From Verrucomicrobiota bacterium (GTDB taxonomy: Bacteria > Verrucomicrobiota > Verrucomicrobiia > Opitutales > Opitutaceae): 64,000 nt of DNA. The stretch lies in the NCBI GenBank assembly GCA_030601755.1, contig JAUWBF010000002.1, positions 54,504 through 118,503 of the forward strand, in the 5' to 3' direction. The notes beneath the pieces were generated by a model, which did no database searches, had not been told where the DNA came from, and saw only the letters and a list, made by a program, of their open reading frames with translations. This document shows, piece after piece, positions 61,750 through 64,000 of the stretch; position 1 is the stretch's first letter; each line of letters opens with the position of its first letter. Made by a program: the position numbers and the translations under genes.

Positions 61750-63047
61750 GCGGCGGGGACGGCGGCCGGCGCGGACCGGTCGCCAAGGGGGATGCGCGGC
61801 ACCAGCGGGAACAGGTGCTGGAGCCGGCAGACGATCAGGAAGAGCCGGAAGCGCCACCAGATGGGCCAGGTGAGGCGCGAGTGGCCGGCGACGATGGAGT
61901 TGACCCCGCGGTCGAGCGCGAGCGGCGGGGTGGGGCACATGAAGACCGAGAAACTGGTGTTGTCGTAGAACGCGCGTATCAACTTCAGGAATACCCCCGC
62001 GTGCTTTTTCAGCTCGCGCGTGTAGCGGCGTTGCTCGGCGGGGCGCAGGTCGCGGCCCTCGCGGTGCGCGCGCACGACGAGGCGGGCGGCTTCGCGCGCC
62101 GAATGCATGGCGATGTAGACGCCGGAGGAGAAGATCGGGTCGAAGAAGCCCGCCGCGTCCCCGGCAAGCAGGCGGCGGGGCCGCGCGAAGCTTTCGCGGA
62201 AGTAGCTGTAGTCGGCGGTCACGTGGAAGCCGATGACCGCGCGGGCGTCGCCGAGCAACGCGCGGGTGGAGGCGTGGCGGGCGACGGTTTGGTTGAAAAA
62301 CGCCTCCGGCTTCAGTCCCGATGCGCGCAGGGCGGAGGTCGTGGTGACGAGGCCCACGGAGGTGCGGGCGGCGTCGATGGGGATGGTCCAGAACCAGCCG
62401 TCGTCGAGCCGCACGATGGCGGTGTGGCCGCCGCGCCAGCCCGCCTCGCGGGGCACGCCCTCGAAGTGCGCGTAGATGGCCACGCGGCGGTCGAGCGCCT
62501 CGGGCTCGAGGCGGCGCTTGGCCTCGTCGGGGAAGAGGTTGTCGCGTCCGCCGGCGTCGATGACCCATGCGGCGGTGATCTCGCGGGCGTCGCCGTCGGT
62601 GGATTTCAGCGTGAGCGTGTGGCCGTCGGAGCGTTCCTCGACGGCGGTGACGGCAGTGGCGAGCAGCGCCTCGGCGCCGGTCTCGCGGGAGTGATCGAGG
62701 AGGAGCGCGTCGAACTTGGCGCGTTCGACCTGGTAGGTTTTTTCGAGGCCGGGGATGATGCCATTGGCGAAGATGATTTCCTTGGACGCCGAGCCGTTGG
62801 CGGCGTGGAAGCGCGCGCCGAATTTCTCGATGAAGCCGGCGGCGGCGACCTTGTCCCACACGCCGAGTTCGCGCAGCAGGCCGTTGCCGTGCGGCAGCAG
62901 GGACTCGCCGATGCGGAAGCGGGGGAACGTCTCTTTTTCGACGATCAGGGTGCGCAGCCCGGCGGCCGCCGCGACGGTGGCGGCGGTGCTGCCGGCGGGA
63001 CCGGCGCCGATGACGACAAGATCGTAGTGTGAGAGGGATGGGGCCAC
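61746..63047 (-). CDS. FAD-dependent halogenase-like oxidoreductase
   Basis: A 433-residue flavoprotein. GAGPAGS (14-20) binds FAD, RIGESLLP follows the second strand, and WFWTIP (218-223) matches the WxWxIP motif of flavin-dependent halogenases; GDAAGFFDPIFSSGV is the C-terminal FAD site. Family members also include simple reductases and hydroxylases, so halogenation is a prediction. Xanthomonadins, the classical aryl polyenes, are brominated, which fits. It is the first gene of the operon. A two-mismatch GTATCC-like site is at 61976-61994. Confidence 0.8.
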   Translation of the reverse strand: MAPSLSHYDLVVIGAGPAGSTAATVAAAAGLRTLIVEKETFPRFRIGESLLPHGNGLLRELGVWDKVAAAGFIEKFGARFHAANGSASKEIIFANGIIPGLEKTYQVERAKFDALLLDHSRETGAEALLATAVTAVEERSDGHTLTLKSTDGDAREITAAWVIDAGGRDNLFPDEAKRRLEPEALDRRVAIYAHFEGVPREAGWRGGHTAIVRLDDGWFWTIPIDAARTSVGLVTTTSALRASGLKPEAFFNQTVARHASTRALLGDARAVIGFHVTADYSYFRESFARPRRLLAGDAAGFFDPIFSSGVYIAMHSAREAARLVVRAHREGRDLRPAEQRRYTRELKKHAGVFLKLIRAFYDNTSFSVFMCPTPPLALDRGVNSIVAGHSRLTWPIWWRFRLFLIVCRLQHLFPLVPRIPLGDRSAPAAVPAA

Positions 63048-63176
63048 GTGGACGAAATGTAAAAGGTCGCCCCGTGACCCCCAAGGTCAAGCGCTCGGAC
63101 GGCTCCGGCGGCGTTGTTTTTTACGCGTGGTAAGGGTTTACAGGCCCGTTTGGACGGGGGTAAGCACTGCACGACC

Positions 63177-63836
63177 ATGTTTTGGCGCAAAAATCGGAGT
63201 CTGATCCTGTCCGCGGTGGTGTTACTCGCCTTGGCCGCGCTGGCGTGGTGGCTCTGGGGCGGCGCGATCAAGGACGCGATGCTGCACACGATGGAGGTGG
63301 TGCGCGCGGCGGGGCCGGCGGTGTTTTTCGGCGCGATGGCGCTGCTGCCGATGGCGGGCTTTCCGCTGTCGCCCTTCACGCTGACGGCCGGGTCGGTGTT
63401 TGGTCCGGGCATGGGCGCGTGGGCGGTGATCGCCTGCGCGATCCTGGCGGTGACGGTCAACGTGAGCCTGTCCTACTGGCTCGCCGCCAAGGCGCTGCGC
63501 CCGACGTTCGAGTGGCTGCTGGCGCGGATGGGCCGTTCGCTGCCGGAGGGGCCGGTCAAGTCGTCGCTGGAGCTGACGCTGCTCCTGCGGGTGGTGCCGG
63601 GCACGCCGTTCTTTGTGCAAAGTTATCTGCTCGGGTTGGCGCGCGTGCCGTTCTGGAAAGTTTACCTGCCCATCTCGGTGGCGACACCCTCGGCCTACAT
63701 CGTGGCCTTCGTGCTGGCGGGCGATGCGCTCGGCCGCGGCGACAAGCTCACGCTCATTCTCGCCGGCGCGCTCTGTCTGGTCGTGGTGCTGGCGCTGCAC
63801 TATTGCCGCAAGCGCTTGCAGAAGGGGCGCCAGTAG
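63177..63836 (+). CDS. TVP38/TMEM64 (DedA-like) membrane protein
   Basis: A 219-residue membrane protein with about five to six helices. MALLPMAGFPLSPFTLTAGSVFGPGMG and LLLRVVPGTPFFVQSYLLGLARVPFW are the two re-entrant family segments of the VTT domain. Related proteins act as phospholipid scramblases or undecaprenyl-phosphate flippases. ATG at 63177 starts with MFWRKNRS just before the first helix. It is divergent from the halogenase-like gene, so it may or may not belong to the pigment locus. Confidence 0.87.
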   Translation: MFWRKNRSLILSAVVLLALAALAWWLWGGAIKDAMLHTMEVVRAAGPAVFFGAMALLPMAGFPLSPFTLTAGSVFGPGMGAWAVIACAILAVTVNVSLSYWLAAKALRPTFEWLLARMGRSLPEGPVKSSLELTLLLRVVPGTPFFVQSYLLGLARVPFWKVYLPISVATPSAYIVAFVLAGDALGRGDKLTLILAGALCLVVVLALHYCRKRLQKGRQ

Positions 63837-64000
63837 GTCTCGCCGCCCTTGGCGCGGACGCGTTTGCCAGTGCACGGCTTAGGTCCGTGGCATGGCGGTA
63901 GCCGAGGTGAAAGGCCGCGGTCTTCACCGGCCAGCCCTCGTTGCGGATCAGACGGCGCGCCTCGTTCAACTTGGCCTCGCGGAAATACACGCCCGGCGCC
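63754..64000 (-). CDS. C-terminal part of an AraC-family regulator (partial)
   Basis: The open frame enters from beyond the window edge. YFREAKLNEARRLIRNEGWPVKTAAFHLGYRHATDLSRA is the second helix-turn-helix of AraC/XylS regulators. After SRA the sequence turns into Ala/Arg/Pro-rich text that overlaps the TVP38 gene, where AraC proteins usually run on for a few helical residues and stop. Another frame on this strand ends in GGETYWRPFCKRLRQ at about 63834, so a frameshift is possible. Confidence 0.5.
   Translation of the reverse strand, partial: APGVYFREAKLNEARRLIRNEGWPVKTAAFHLGYRHATDLSRALANASAPRAARPTGAPSASACGNSAAPAPRPDRARRRE

Noticed and set aside
63834..63900. Separate small gene ending GGETYWRPFCKRLRQ on the minus strand
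   Set aside because: No start codon or upstream homology in that frame; kept only as a hint of a frameshift in the partial AraC-type gene.

Overview
The window is GC-rich, densely coding bacterial chromosome. The best fit is Verrucomicrobiota, probably Opitutaceae. This is inferred from a Minf_1886-type small protein (a family described from Verrucomicrobia and Planctomycetes), several enzyme variants described below, and the rarity of Shine-Dalgarno sequences before clear start codons. No plasmid, phage or CRISPR signature was seen. The strongest mobility signs are dispersed palindromes and one toxin-antitoxin pair.

Left third (1-24 kb): housekeeping genes (Nif3-like, dCMP deaminase, YqgE, L36/L31, PPi-type phosphofructokinase, Mrp, TolB, a Fur-like regulator, an M16 protease, NAD kinase, HemA, CcsA, a methyltransferase, AspRS). 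They are followed by an ammonium module at 16.7-23.4 kb with three Amt transporters and four P-II genes in tandem. Candidate sigma-54 promoters precede each Amt gene, two of them good and one weaker. P-II senses 2-oxoglutarate and energy state and gates Amt channels, so this is a nitrogen-responsive uptake island.

Middle (23.6-49.7 kb): a TPR gene flanked by two REPIN-like elements, ThrRS, CysRS, HemB, a protein with a long acidic tail, PyrD, a glyoxalase-fold protein, and an operon of two TPR proteins, ExbB, two ExbD and a TonB-like/VWA-like protein, which looks like an envelope machine powered by the proton gradient. Next come an oligopeptide-binding lipoprotein, a TesA esterase divergent from a YbbA/YbbP-type ABC exporter, a SlyD-like isomerase coupled to a DAO-type oxidoreductase, an adenylate-kinase-like protein with an extra domain, a CAAX protease, a polyprenyl synthase and tRNA-Phe.

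Right (49.7-63 kb): an aryl-polyene (xanthomonadin-like) pigment locus. A chorismatase should make the hydroxybenzoate starter. A convergent run of genes, mostly joined by 4-bp stop/start overlaps, encodes an AMP ligase, two acyl carrier proteins, a ketosynthase with a chain-length-factor-like partner, two acyltransferases, a glycosyltransferase, a LolA-like carrier, an MMPL exporter, a PAP2-deacetylase fusion and a flavin halogenase-like enzyme. A RelE-type toxin-antitoxin pair sits in the middle on the opposite strand. No ketoreductase or dehydratase is visible. A TVP38-family membrane protein and the end of an AraC-type regulator close the window.

Two dispersed DNA signals cut across the annotation. 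One is an AT-rich palindrome of 21-25 bp, found in two intergenic inverted pairs and once in frame inside a methyltransferase gene. The other is GTATCC-N7-GGATAC, found repeatedly inside coding sequences where it is spelled with codons unlike the surrounding GC-rich usage.
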